Shown piece by piece: positions 33,112 to 41,725 of a stretch of DNA of 44,119 nucleotides. The notes under the pieces were generated by a model. It was not told the origin of the DNA. It saw only the letters and a program-made list of their open reading frames with translations, and made no database searches. The number at the start of each line of letters is the position of its first letter. Position 1 is the first letter of the stretch. This stretch comes from Oscillospiraceae bacterium (GTDB taxonomy: Bacteria; Bacillota; Clostridia; Oscillospirales; Oscillospiraceae): assembly GCA_017403885.1 (NCBI GenBank), contig JAFRDM010000018.1, positions 1-44,119 on the forward strand. Reading direction: 5' to 3'. The position numbers and the translations under genes are program-made.

Positions 33112-34827
33112 ATGAGCATAGAGAAAAACAACAGATCGAGATGGATCGGTTTTGTCCTCCTGACCTTCCTCGGCTGCGTCCTGATCCTGCACGGCAGACT
33201 GAGCTTCTGTCAAAGCGACGAGAGCTTCTATCTCGCCCTGGCGCATCGCCTTTGGAGCGGGGATCGGCTGATCCTGGACGAGTGGCATCCGGCGCAGTTT
33301 TATTCTCCGCTGCTGTATCCCTTTTACGCGCTGTATAAAGCGGCGGTCCCTTCCGGCGACGGCGTTTATCTGGCGGCGAGGATCCTTTACGTGACACTGG
33401 CTCTTCTCTGCAGCCTGCTGCTGTGCAACAGGATGACAGGCTCCGCAGCCTGGCCTGCCGCCTTCGCGGCGTCGGCGCTTGTTTTGCTGTACTCGCGCGC
33501 CAATATTGCCGGGCCGAGCTATTATAACCTTTGCCTGCTTTCCGCGCTGGCGGCGGTCCTTTGCCTTTCCGCCGGCAAAAAAACGCTGTGGTTCGCGGGA
33601 GGGCTATTCCTGTCCTGCGCCGTCCTCTGCAATCCCTATCTCGCCTTCTTTGCCGTGCCGCTCTTGATCGCAGCCTGTGTGATCCGGCGCTCGCGCAGAC
33701 GCGGATGCTGCTGCGCGGCGGGCGTTTTTGCTGCGGCGCTGCTCTATATCGTGCTGCTCTTTTCGTACGGGAGACCGGCTGCCCTGATCGGCTCTTTGAA
33801 AAAAGTGCTGGACGACCCGCTGCATCAGGCCGGTCTGCTCGAAAGCCTGAAAGCCGCCGCTTGGGGATTGAAGCAAAGCGTGTCGCTGTTCATTCTGCCT
33901 CAGACGGCGATCGGGTGCCTGCTGGTCCTGCTCTGCCGAAAGCGCGGGAGAAGGAGCCTTGCCGTCATCCGGTCGGCGTACCTTCTGCTCTCGCTGCTGT
34001 TCGTTGGATGGACGGCGCTGAAGGCGATCGACAGCATCTGCTTTGCGGTGTCCGTGCCTTTCACGATCCTGATGCTTCCGGCTGCGCTGGAGGCTCTTCT
34101 CGAGCGAAAAAAACCCTTTGCTCTCGCACTCTATGCCGCGGGCCTTCTGCTTGCGATGGCCTTCTGCCTCGGCTCCAATACGGGGCTTGACGCGATGACG
34201 GTCGGGTTTGCGTGCTCATCGGCAGGCGGCGCGCCTCTTCTGTTCTCCGGGAAGGGAGAAGGGAAAGCCCTTCTCGTCCGGAGAGGGCTCGTTTGCTGCC
34301 TGCTTGCGGTGCTCATCGGTACGTTCGGGGCTCACCGCTTTCTGGGGATCTACAGAGACGCCCCTGTTTCCGAGCTGGTGCAGCGTATCGAGCATGGCCC
34401 GGCCGCCGGATTGTATACGACAAAGGAACATGCTGCGGAATACGAGGAGATCCGGTCGAAGCTTCTCTCACTTCGGCAGCGGTTTCCGGATGCGGAGCGC
34501 GTGCTCATCAGCAAGCGGCTTCCCTGGGCCTACCTCGTGACGGATCTGCGCTGCGCCGACATGTCGGCGTGGACGAGCGAGATCTGTGATCCACGCCTGG
34601 AGGAATACTATGCCGACCATCCGAGGCCGGATCTGGTGATCATTCTCGCCGCCGATACGGCGAGCTATAAGACGGCGCCGTTCAACAACCATCAAGGGAG
34701 CAGTCAGATGAACGCGAATCCTCTTGAGGGGCCGTTCTTTGAGTATCTGCAGAAGAACGGAGACCTTGTTGACGAGACCGGGCTGATGCGCGTGTACCGC
34801 TTGAAAAACGCCGTGGGAGGGCAATAA
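33112..34827 (+). CDS. Polytopic membrane protein, GT-C glycosyltransferase-like
   Basis: The 571-residue protein has about ten hydrophobic helices, then a soluble C-terminal part of about 150 residues. After the first helix comes SFCQSDESFYLALAHRLWSG; an acidic pair in the first outer loop (here D36-E37) followed by helices is the layout of GT-C enzymes such as ArnT and PMT, which use lipid-linked sugars. The match is general and not to a named family, so the donor and acceptor are unknown. ATG 33112 has only a weak AGGTG upstream. It could be partly fed by gap read-through. The secreted-protein genes follow, which would fit protein or wall glycosylation, but that is speculation. Confidence 0.65.
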   Translation: MSIEKNNRSRWIGFVLLTFLGCVLILHGRLSFCQSDESFYLALAHRLWSGDRLILDEWHPAQFYSPLLYPFYALYKAAVPSGDGVYLAARILYVTLALLCSLLLCNRMTGSAAWPAAFAASALVLLYSRANIAGPSYYNLCLLSALAAVLCLSAGKKTLWFAGGLFLSCAVLCNPYLAFFAVPLLIAACVIRRSRRRGCCCAAGVFAAALLYIVLLFSYGRPAALIGSLKKVLDDPLHQAGLLESLKAAAWGLKQSVSLFILPQTAIGCLLVLLCRKRGRRSLAVIRSAYLLLSLLFVGWTALKAIDSICFAVSVPFTILMLPAALEALLERKKPFALALYAAGLLLAMAFCLGSNTGLDAMTVGFACSSAGGAPLLFSGKGEGKALLVRRGLVCCLLAVLIGTFGAHRFLGIYRDAPVSELVQRIEHGPAAGLYTTKEHAAEYEEIRSKLLSLRQRFPDAERVLISKRLPWAYLVTDLRCADMSAWTSEICDPRLEEYYADHPRPDLVIILAADTASYKTAPFNNHQGSSQMNANPLEGPFFEYLQKNGDLVDETGLMRVYRLKNAVGGQ

Positions 34828-34861
34828 CGGGAAACCCTTTGCGGAAAAGCCGCGAGGCACA

Positions 34862-34933
34862 TGATATAATGGAATGTGCCGCAAAACGGCAGGCAGCCCG
34901 TTCCTTTTCGGAACGGGCTGCCTGCCATTTTTT
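34862..34933 (+). ncRNA. Candidate short RNA: promoter followed at once by a terminator
   Basis: TGATATAAT (34862-34870) is an extended -10 with consensus hexamer; a -35 is weak. Transcription would start near 34877 and stop at the T-run 34928-34933, giving about 57 bases. The RNA would begin with TGCCG/CGGCA (34877-34881 with 34887-34891), which competes for a few bases with the terminator stem. No open frame fits. Confidence 0.35.
34888..34926 (+). terminator. Strong intrinsic terminator after the GT-C-like gene
   Basis: A 17-bp perfect stem (34888-34904 with 34910-34926), five-base loop, then A and six T. Confidence 0.93.
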
Positions 34934-34957
34934 ATCTTCTTTCGACACGAAAAGAGA

Positions 34958-34986
34958 TTGAGTTATTCAGAATCCAGTGGTACTAT
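34958..34986 (+). promoter_or_regulatory. Promoter of the CAP-thioredoxin-Ig gene
   Basis: TTGAGT (34958-34963), 17 bases, TACTAT (34981-34986). A small GTGCC/GGCAC hairpin (35012-35026) lies in the leader, upstream of the ribosome site. Confidence 0.55.
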
Positions 34987-35049
34987 TATTACAGCATAGT
35001 TCGACCTGTAAGTGCCGAAAGGGCACGATGAGGAAAAGGATGTGACAGG

Positions 35050-37842
35050 ATGAAACCAATCAACCGGAAGCTGCGTGCGCTGCTGTGCCTGCTGCTGTGC
35101 GCCGCCATGCTTGGTTCGCTTGCCGTTGTGGCGTATGCCGAAACGGCGACGGCCAAGGTGACCGGCCAGTTCCGTTATACCGAAGCACGCAGGATGCTTA
35201 CGATGATCAATCAATTCCGCACCGGGTCGGACGCCTGGTACTGGAACAGCGACGACAAGACCAAGACCGTCTGCAGCAATCTGGGCGAGCTTTCATACGA
35301 CTACGCGCTCGAAGAAATCGCCATGAAGCGCGCGCGGGAGCTGGCGCTCTATTACAGTCATACCCGCCCTACCGGTCAGGACTGCTTTACGCTGAGCTCC
35401 GACGGCGTGCAGAGCTGGGGAGAGAATATCGCCTACGGCCAAGGGAGCGCCGAAGAGGTTTTTATCGACTGGCGCGAGGACAACGACAGTTATTTAGGAC
35501 AGGGCCATCGCCGCAACATGCTCAATTCCAGTTTTAACGCGGTCGGCTTCGGCTGCTTCTATCACAAGGGCGTGCTGTATTGGGCCCAGGAATTCGGCCG
35601 TTCGCAGAGCGGCCGCGGCGCGCCGACAGCCAATGAGAACGACGTGACGGGCTATGTGGACTATTCCACGGATCTGGTGGACTGGTCGAATGAGTATAAC
35701 GGGAGACGGACGCATTGGCAGCTGAAAACGGTCGACGGCACGGCCATAGGTTTTCAAAACTATTCGGGTACGCCGCTCTTCTTTCTTTTTCACCAAGACA
35801 GCTGTTCAAATTGCGAATATATGCTTCCGGAGCTGGCCGAGGCCGACTGGGTCGGCCGCGACATCACCGTCATCGCGGTGGACATCGCTCACAGCAGCGT
35901 GTCGGATATCCGGACGCTCCGCGACTCGCTGCCCAATCACGGCGCGTCCATGATCTTCACCGCCGACGAGGGAGACAGCCCGGACGGATACTACCTGATG
36001 TGGGATTTCCTGCGGAGCTACGGTCTTACCAGCGTATATCTGCCGGCCTGCGTCGTCGTCATTGACGGCGTGGCGATCGACTATTGGGGCGGCTACTCTA
36101 CGGCGGACGAATGCAGAGAGCGGCTTGAGGCTGACGGCGTGCTGCAGTCAAAGCCGACGATCACGACACATCCGTCAAACAAGACCGCAGCGGCAGGCTC
36201 GACCGTGAAATTCACGGTGGGAGCGAGCAACGCGACGAGCTACCAGTGGCAGTACCGTACGTCAAGCAGCGGAAGCTGGAATAACTGCAGCGGAAACACT
36301 GCCAAAACCAATACGCTTTCCGTTACGGCAGAGAGCTACCGGAACGGATACCAATACCGCTGTAAAGTATCCAACAACGCAGGTACCGTGATCTCGAATG
36401 CGGCGACCTTAACGGTGAACAGCAAGCCGACGATCACGACACAGCCGACAAACAAGACTGCAACGGCAGGCACGACCGTGAAATTCACGGTGGGAGCGAG
36501 CAACGCGACGAGCTATCAGTGGCAGTACTATGCGTCGAGTACAGACGGATGGAAGAACTGCAGCGCGAGCTCGGCGAAGACGGCGACCCTATCCATTACG
36601 GCAGAGAGTTACCGGAACGGATACAAGTATCGCTGCAAGGTCACCAACAGCGTGGGAACGGTAACCTCCAACGCAGCGACGCTGACCGTGGCATCCAACG
36701 GAAAACCGACCATTCTGACACATCCCTCAGGACAGACGAGTACTGTTGGCGGCACCGCAAAGTTTTCGGTAGAGGCGAACGGCTCAAATCTGAAGTATCA
36801 GTGGCAGTATTACGACAGTTCATCAGGCACATGGGCAAACGTGACAAACAGCGCGTACACGGGGCTGACGAGCGCGACGATGAGCGTCCCGGTGACAGCG
36901 GGAAGGAATGGGCTTCGGTTCCGGTGCAAAGTATCCAACTCGAACGGGACTGTCTACTCCAACTCCGCAACGCTGAAAGTTAAGCCGACGATCACAACTC
37001 AGCCTTCAAGCAAAACCGCGGCGGCAGGAACGACCGCGACGTTCACGGTGGCGGCGAGCGGCCCGAACCTGAGCTATCAGTGGCAGTATTACGACAGCTC
37101 CAGCGGCAGCTGGGCCAGCATCACGAACAGCGCGTACACGGGGTTGACGAGCGCGACCATGAGCGTACCGGCAACTATGGGAAGAAGCGGCATGAAGTTC
37201 CGGTGCAAAGTGTCCAATGCGAACGGCACGGTTACCTCCAACTCGGCAACGCTGACAGTGACGAGTGACAGCAAGCCGACGATTACGACGCAGCCTTCAA
37301 GCAAGACTGCGGCGGCGGGGACGACCGTGACGTTCACGGTGGGGGCGAGCGGCGCGAATCTGAGCTATCAGTGGCAGTATTACAACAGCTCGTCGGGCAC
37401 GTGGTCGAATCTCACGAACAGCGCATACACGGGGCTGACGAGCGCAACGATGGGCGTACAGGCAACTGCGGGAAGGGACGGCTTGAAGTACCGCTGCAAG
37501 GTGACCAACGCCGCAGGATCAGTCTATTCTGATCCTGCCACGCTGACGGTGGTCACACAGCCGAACATTACCAGCTATTGTTCAAGCGTGACCACGAGCT
37601 GCGAGGGGACGGAAGAATTCTATGTCGAAGCCAACGGCGGCGGATTGAGTTACCAGTGGCAATATTCTGCTGACGGCGGAAATACCTGGGGGAACATCAC
37701 AAACTCCAGTTACAGCGGCATCCATTCCAGCGTCCTGAGCGTACCGGCCACTTTCTCCCGCAGCGGGTATCAGTTCCGCTGCAAAGTGTCGAACGCAGTA
37801 GGCACAATCTATTCTCCGGCTGCAACTCTGACGGTGGGATAA
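35050..37842 (+). CDS. Secreted CAP-domain, thioredoxin-like, Ig-repeat protein
   Basis: The 930-residue product has a signal peptide cut after about A30. Residues 45-185 are a CAP/SCP domain with H104, E125 (WGENIA) and H153 (GHRRNML). Residues about 220-365 look thioredoxin-like: FFLFHQDSCSNCEYMLPELA with C252-x-x-C255, and P332 in the cis-Pro position (YLPACVVVIDG). Six Ig-like repeats of about 90 residues follow, starting with KPTITTxP and containing SYQWQY and YRCKVSN. The protein ends on the last repeat; there is no LPXTG sorting signal, SLH domain or anchor. It is probably released or held by the repeats. AGGAAAAGG precedes the ATG. Two related genes follow. The fold calls are strong for CAP and the repeats, moderate for thioredoxin. 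Confidence 0.85.
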   Translation: MKPINRKLRALLCLLLCAAMLGSLAVVAYAETATAKVTGQFRYTEARRMLTMINQFRTGSDAWYWNSDDKTKTVCSNLGELSYDYALEEIAMKRARELALYYSHTRPTGQDCFTLSSDGVQSWGENIAYGQGSAEEVFIDWREDNDSYLGQGHRRNMLNSSFNAVGFGCFYHKGVLYWAQEFGRSQSGRGAPTANENDVTGYVDYSTDLVDWSNEYNGRRTHWQLKTVDGTAIGFQNYSGTPLFFLFHQDSCSNCEYMLPELAEADWVGRDITVIAVDIAHSSVSDIRTLRDSLPNHGASMIFTADEGDSPDGYYLMWDFLRSYGLTSVYLPACVVVIDGVAIDYWGGYSTADECRERLEADGVLQSKPTITTHPSNKTAAAGSTVKFTVGASNATSYQWQYRTSSSGSWNNCSGNTAKTNTLSVTAESYRNGYQYRCKVSNNAGTVISNAATLTVNSKPTITTQPTNKTATAGTTVKFTVGASNATSYQWQYYASSTDGWKNCSASSAKTATLSITAESYRNGYKYRCKVTNSVGTVTSNAATLTVASNGKPTILTHPSGQTSTVGGTAKFSVEANGSNLKYQWQYYDSSSGTWANVTNSAYTGLTSATMSVPVTAGRNGLRFRCKVSNSNGTVYSNSATLKVKPTITTQPSSKTAAAGTTATFTVAASGPNLSYQWQYYDSSSGSWASITNSAYTGLTSATMSVPATMGRSGMKFRCKVSNANGTVTSNSATLTVTSDSKPTITTQPSSKTAAAGTTVTFTVGASGANLSYQWQYYNSSSGTWSNLTNSAYTGLTSATMGVQATAGRDGLKYRCKVTNAAGSVYSDPATLTVVTQPNITSYCSSVTTSCEGTEEFYVEANGGGLSYQWQYSADGGNTWGNITNSSYSGIHSSVLSVPATFSRSGYQFRCKVSNAVGTIYSPAATLTVG
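36151..37839 (+). repeat. Ig-like repeat array 1 (six units)
   Basis: Units begin at about 36151, 36424, 36703, 36982, 37273 and 37555. Units 1-2 are of the short subtype (NATSYQWQ, TAESYRNGYQYRC); units 3-5 are of the long subtype (NLSYQWQYY, NSAYTGLTSATM, GRNGLKFRC); unit 6 is divergent. Similarity holds at DNA level. Confidence 0.85.
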
Positions 37843-37856
37843 AGCACCGACAACAG

Positions 37857-37892
37857 AAACAAGCTCCTGCGTTTTTGCGCAGGAGCTTGTTT
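37857..37892 (+). terminator. Terminator of the CAP-thioredoxin-Ig gene
   Basis: A 15-bp perfect stem (37857-37871 with 37878-37892), six-base loop, T-rich end. Confidence 0.9.
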
Positions 37893-37950
37893 TTTAGTGT
37901 CAGATCCATGCGGATAAAAGCTGTGGGGCGGAAAAGTGCGAGTGTTTCTC

Positions 37951-37979
37951 TTGACAGAGAGATTACTGTTTTATAAAAT
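37951..37979 (+). promoter_or_regulatory. Promoter of the EF-hand/LRR/Ig gene
   Basis: Consensus TTGACA (37951-37956), 17 bases, TAAAAT (37974-37979). The same pair of hexamers and spacing precedes the next surface-protein gene (41643). Confidence 0.75.
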
Positions 37980-38050
37980 TGTAATGCGTAATAATGTGTA
38001 TAAGTCTGCCGGATTTATCAATTTATAGTATTATACTGGGATGTGATCGT

Positions 38051-41000
38051 GTGAAGAAAAGACTCTTTTCCTTTCTGCTGTGCCTGGTTATGTGCCTCTC
38101 ACTGCTTCCTGTGAGCGCCGCGGCCGATGGGATTGCCATCGACGCCTCGCACTTTCCGGACAGCAAGTTCCGCGCCCAGATTATGGCCTGTTATGACAAA
38201 GACAGCAACGGCCGGCTAGATGAGACCGAGATCTCCGCAGTGAATGATATTAGCTGTTCAGACTCCGGTATTTCCACGCTGCAAGGAATTGAATTCTTCA
38301 CAGAGCTGTATTATTTAGATTGTTCCTCCAACCAGTTGACTTCACTGGATGTGTCGAATAACACAAATCTACAGCAATTGTTTTGTCATAATAACAAGTT
38401 GACATCATTGAACTTGCTGCAGAACACGAATTTGCAGGTTCTGGTTTGTTCCAACAACCGGCTGACTTCGCTGGATATGAGTGCAAGCGATGAACTGAAA
38501 ACTCTGAGTTGCGACAGAAATCAATTAACAAAGCTGAGTATCAGCGGCTGCTATATCCTTAATGGTCTATACTGCGGTTACAACCGACTGAGCTCATTGG
38601 ATGTTAGCACTAACACGGAACTGGTTGCCTTGAGTTGCGAGGGAAACCAACTGTCATCTTTGGACATATCGAACTGTCCGAAGCTCGCAGAATCTGTAAT
38701 GTATGGAACACAGACGAAAGATGATGAAACGGGTATCATCACATATAGATATCAAGGTTCATCGTCATTGACCGTCGATAGCAATGTGGAGATCTACACT
38801 GTCGCGCCTGTCAGTTTCTACATTAACGAAGACTGTGTTCCGGACGCTGTGTTCCGGGAGATTATCCGCGGACTCGATACCAATGGAGACGGTATCATGA
38901 GCGAGGAAGAGATTGCTGCGGTCATAAGTATGAATTGCTCGGGAAGAAATATTTCGTCTTTACAGGGTGTTGAGCATTTCACGTCGCTGAAACATCTGTA
39001 TTGCGATGGCAACCAGCTGACAACATTGGATGTAAGCAATTGTACCGAACTGGAGACGCTGGATTGCCGCAACAACCGGTTGACGTCGCTGGATGTGACC
39101 GGCTGCTTGATGCTGAAAAAGTTGTACTGCAGCGGAAACCAGCTAATGCTGCTGGATGTGTCGAATTGCTCTGCACTCATCGACGCTGTTCAAAATGGCA
39201 CACAAGTAGATAACGAGTATATCAATGGGAATAACACACTGAAACTGGACAACGAAGTCTTTATTCTCATGGTTCCCATCATAATTACCATGTCACCGCA
39301 ATCCGTTGTACTAGCAGAAGGGAATACTGCGACGTTCCAGGTGGAAGCTATCGGTTCAAATCTGCGGTATTGTTGGCAGTCATGGAGTAATGCCTCACAA
39401 GAGTGGGTCGATTCTTCGCACACCGGGAGCACGAAGGCGACCATGAGCATTCAGGTTTCTGGGGATTTCATGAACGGGATGCAGTTCCGCTGCAAGGTTT
39501 ACAATGGATTTGCAACTGAATACAGCGATGTGGCATTGATAAAGATAAAACCTTTGATCACAGAGCAACCGAAAGATAAGACGGTCTCCTATTACAGCTC
39601 GGCAACCTTTATCGTGAGCGCGTCTGGACCGGATCTGCAGTATCAGTGGCAGTATTACAGCAATACGCACGGTAAATGGTACAACATTAAAAGTTCCGAC
39701 TACTCGGGGGTCAATGGCCCGACGATGGACATTATTGCCACCAACAGATGGAACGGCTATCGGTATCGGTGTAAGATTTCAAACGTGAACGGAACAGTCT
39801 ACAGCAACTCGGCGACGCTGAAGGTGAAGCCGGCGATCACGATGCAGCCGAAGACAGCCACAACAGCGGCTGGCAGCACGGCGTCTTTCACAGTGAAAGC
39901 GAACGGACCGGATCTAAAGTATCAGTGGCAGTATTACAGCAGCGCCTCCGCAAAATGGATGAATATCACGAACAGCGATTATTCGGGCCAGAAGAGCGCG
40001 ACTCTGAGCCTTTCTGCGACTGCAGCAAGAAATGGCTTGAAGGTCCGTTGCAAAGTATACAACGCAAACGGCACAGCGTACAGCAACCCGGCGACACTAA
40101 TGGTAAAGCCTGCGGTCACAACGCAGCCAGTGTCGGTCACGGTGGCGGCAGAAAGTACGGCAACATTCACGGTGGCGGCGAGCGGCCCGAATCTGAGCTA
40201 TCAGTGGCAGTATTACGACAGCTCGAGCGGCAGCTGGGCGAACGTGACGAACAGCGCATACACGGGGCTGACGAGCACATCAATGGGCGTTCCGGCGACC
40301 ACGGGCCGCAACGGTCTAAAGTTCCGGTGCGCCGTGTCCAATGCGAACGGCACGGTATACTCCAACTCGGCAACGCTGAAGGTTAAGCCTGCCATTACGA
40401 CGCAACCCTCGAACAAGACGGCAGCGGCGGGAACGACAGCAACGTTCACGGTGGCGGCGAGCGGCCCGAATCTGAGCTATCAGTGGCAGTATTACGACAG
40501 CTCGAGCAGCAGCTGGGCGAACGTGACGAACAGCGTATACACGGGGCTGACGAGCGCGTCGATGGGCGTTCCGGCGACCGCGGGCCGCAACGGTCTGAAG
40601 TTCCGGTGCGCTGTGTCCAACGCCAACGGCACGGTATATTCCAACTCCGCGACGCTGACCGTGACGTCGGGCAGCAAACCGACGATCACGACGCCGCCTT
40701 CGAACAAGACGGCCGCGGCGGGAACGACAGCAACGTTCACGGTGGGAGCAAGCAACGCGACGAGCTATCAGTGGCAGTATTACGACAGCTCGAGCGGGAG
40801 CTGGGCGAACGTGACGAACAGCGCATACACGGGGCTGACGAGCGCGTCGATGGGCGTTCCGGCGACCACGGGCCGCAACGGACTGAAGTTCCGGTGCGCC
40901 GTGTCCAACGCCAACGGCACGGTTACCTCCAACTCTGCCACGCTGACCGTTACGTCGAGCGGCAAGCCGACAATCACGACTCAGCCTTCCAACAAGTCTG

Positions 41001-41515
41001 CGGCCCCCGGGGCGACGGTCACCTTCACGGTGGCGGCAAGCAACGCGACGAGCTACCAGTGGCAGTTCCGTCCCTCGAGCGCCGACGGCTGGAGCAACAG
41101 CAGTGCAAGCTCCGCCAAGACAGCAAGCTTCACCGTCACGGCCGAGAGCTACCGCAACGGTTACCAGTACCGCTGCAAGGTGTCGAACGCGAACGGCACC
41201 GTGTACTCCAACGCCGCCACGCTGACCGTTACGTCGAGCGGCAAGCCCACGATCACGACGCAGCCTTCCAATAAGTCCGCGGCAACCGGCGCGACGGTCA
41301 CCTTCACGGTGGCGGCAAGCAACGCGACGAGCTATCAGTGGCAGTTCCGTCCCTCGAGCGCCGACGGCTGGAGCAACTGCAGCGCCGCCTCCGCCAAGAC
41401 AGCAAGCTTCACCGTCACGGCCGAGAGCTACCGCAACGGCTACCAGTACCGCTGCAAGGTGTCCAATGCAAACGGCAGCGTGTACTCCAACGCCGCGACG
41501 CTGTTCGTGAGCTGA
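38051..41515 (+). CDS. Secreted EF-hand, leucine-rich-repeat, Ig-repeat protein
   Basis: I start it at GTG 38051, which gives a clean signal peptide (KKRLFSFLLCLVMCLSLLPV, cut near residue 24); an ATG at 37994 would add 19 residues ahead of it. The product has 1154 residues. An EF-hand loop (DKDSNGRLDETE, 49-60) leads into leucine-rich repeats of about 21 residues (LTSLDVSNNTNLQQLFCHNN type, a Cys in most). A second EF-hand loop (DTNGDGIMSEEE, 276-287) leads into a shorter set, so the head is an internal duplication. Eight Ig-like repeats follow to the end. No sorting signal is seen. The LRR part is clearly more AT-rich than neighbouring genes, which suggests a different origin from the Ig part. 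Adhesion or host-interaction roles are inferred. Confidence 0.85.
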   Translation: MKKRLFSFLLCLVMCLSLLPVSAAADGIAIDASHFPDSKFRAQIMACYDKDSNGRLDETEISAVNDISCSDSGISTLQGIEFFTELYYLDCSSNQLTSLDVSNNTNLQQLFCHNNKLTSLNLLQNTNLQVLVCSNNRLTSLDMSASDELKTLSCDRNQLTKLSISGCYILNGLYCGYNRLSSLDVSTNTELVALSCEGNQLSSLDISNCPKLAESVMYGTQTKDDETGIITYRYQGSSSLTVDSNVEIYTVAPVSFYINEDCVPDAVFREIIRGLDTNGDGIMSEEEIAAVISMNCSGRNISSLQGVEHFTSLKHLYCDGNQLTTLDVSNCTELETLDCRNNRLTSLDVTGCLMLKKLYCSGNQLMLLDVSNCSALIDAVQNGTQVDNEYINGNNTLKLDNEVFILMVPIIITMSPQSVVLAEGNTATFQVEAIGSNLRYCWQSWSNASQEWVDSSHTGSTKATMSIQVSGDFMNGMQFRCKVYNGFATEYSDVALIKIKPLITEQPKDKTVSYYSSATFIVSASGPDLQYQWQYYSNTHGKWYNIKSSDYSGVNGPTMDIIATNRWNGYRYRCKISNVNGTVYSNSATLKVKPAITMQPKTATTAAGSTASFTVKANGPDLKYQWQYYSSASAKWMNITNSDYSGQKSATLSLSATAARNGLKVRCKVYNANGTAYSNPATLMVKPAVTTQPVSVTVAAESTATFTVAASGPNLSYQWQYYDSSSGSWANVTNSAYTGLTSTSMGVPATTGRNGLKFRCAVSNANGTVYSNSATLKVKPAITTQPSNKTAAAGTTATFTVAASGPNLSYQWQYYDSSSSSWANVTNSVYTGLTSASMGVPATAGRNGLKFRCAVSNANGTVYSNSATLTVTSGSKPTITTPPSNKTAAAGTTATFTVGASNATSYQWQYYDSSSGSWANVTNSAYTGLTSASMGVPATTGRNGLKFRCAVSNANGTVTSNSATLTVTSSGKPTITTQPSNKSAAPGATVTFTVAASNATSYQWQFRPSSADGWSNSSASSAKTASFTVTAESYRNGYQYRCKVSNANGTVYSNAATLTVTSSGKPTITTQPSNKSAATGATVTFTVAASNATSYQWQFRPSSADGWSNCSAASAKTASFTVTAESYRNGYQYRCKVSNANGSVYSNAATLFVS
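39272..41512 (+). repeat. Ig-like repeat array 2 (eight units)
   Basis: Units begin at about 39272, 39548, 39827, 40106, 40385, 40676, 40964 and 41243. Units 1-5 are long subtype, 7-8 short subtype. Unit 6 is a hybrid: first half as in short units (GASNATSYQWQ), second half as in long units (YYDSSSGSW, NSAYTGLTS). Units 4 and 5 and units 7 and 8 are nearly identical in DNA. Confidence 0.87.
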
Positions 41516-41545
41516 GCTTCCGCTCGGCGCGGAGATCTCTTTCGG

Positions 41546-41573
41546 AAAAGAAACACATAAAAAGAAACACATA
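41546..41573 (+). repeat. Tandem 14-base repeat
   Basis: AAAAGAAACACATA occurs twice with no gap, just after the stop of the preceding gene. Likely a slippage product. Confidence 0.7.
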
Positions 41574-41578
41574 AAAGG

Positions 41579-41609
41579 AAACGGCGCGTCAAAACATGGC
41601 GCGCCGTTT
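41579..41609 (+). terminator. Terminator of the EF-hand/LRR/Ig gene
   Basis: A 10-bp stem (41579-41588 with 41600-41609), eleven-base loop and a short T-run. Weaker than the other terminators here. Confidence 0.6.
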
Positions 41610-41642
41610 TGATATTCATTATACGAGCCGGTGTCCGATACA

Positions 41643-41671
41643 TTGACAAGCAAAAAACCAGGCGCTAAAAT
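41643..41671 (+). promoter_or_regulatory. Promoter of the BspA-like gene
   Basis: Consensus TTGACA (41643-41648), 17 bases, TAAAAT (41666-41671), 54 bases before the start codon. It matches the promoter at 37951 in both hexamers and spacing. Confidence 0.75.
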
Positions 41672-41725
41672 GAAATAAAAATGCAGGGAAAAGCCATTAT
41701 TTCATTCTGAAAGGTGGAGGTATCC

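Noticed and set aside
37780..41515. Cell-wall sorting signals at the ends of the two complete surface proteins
   Set aside because: Both proteins end at the last Ig-like repeat; no LPXTG motif, hydrophobic tail, SLH or choline-binding repeats were found.
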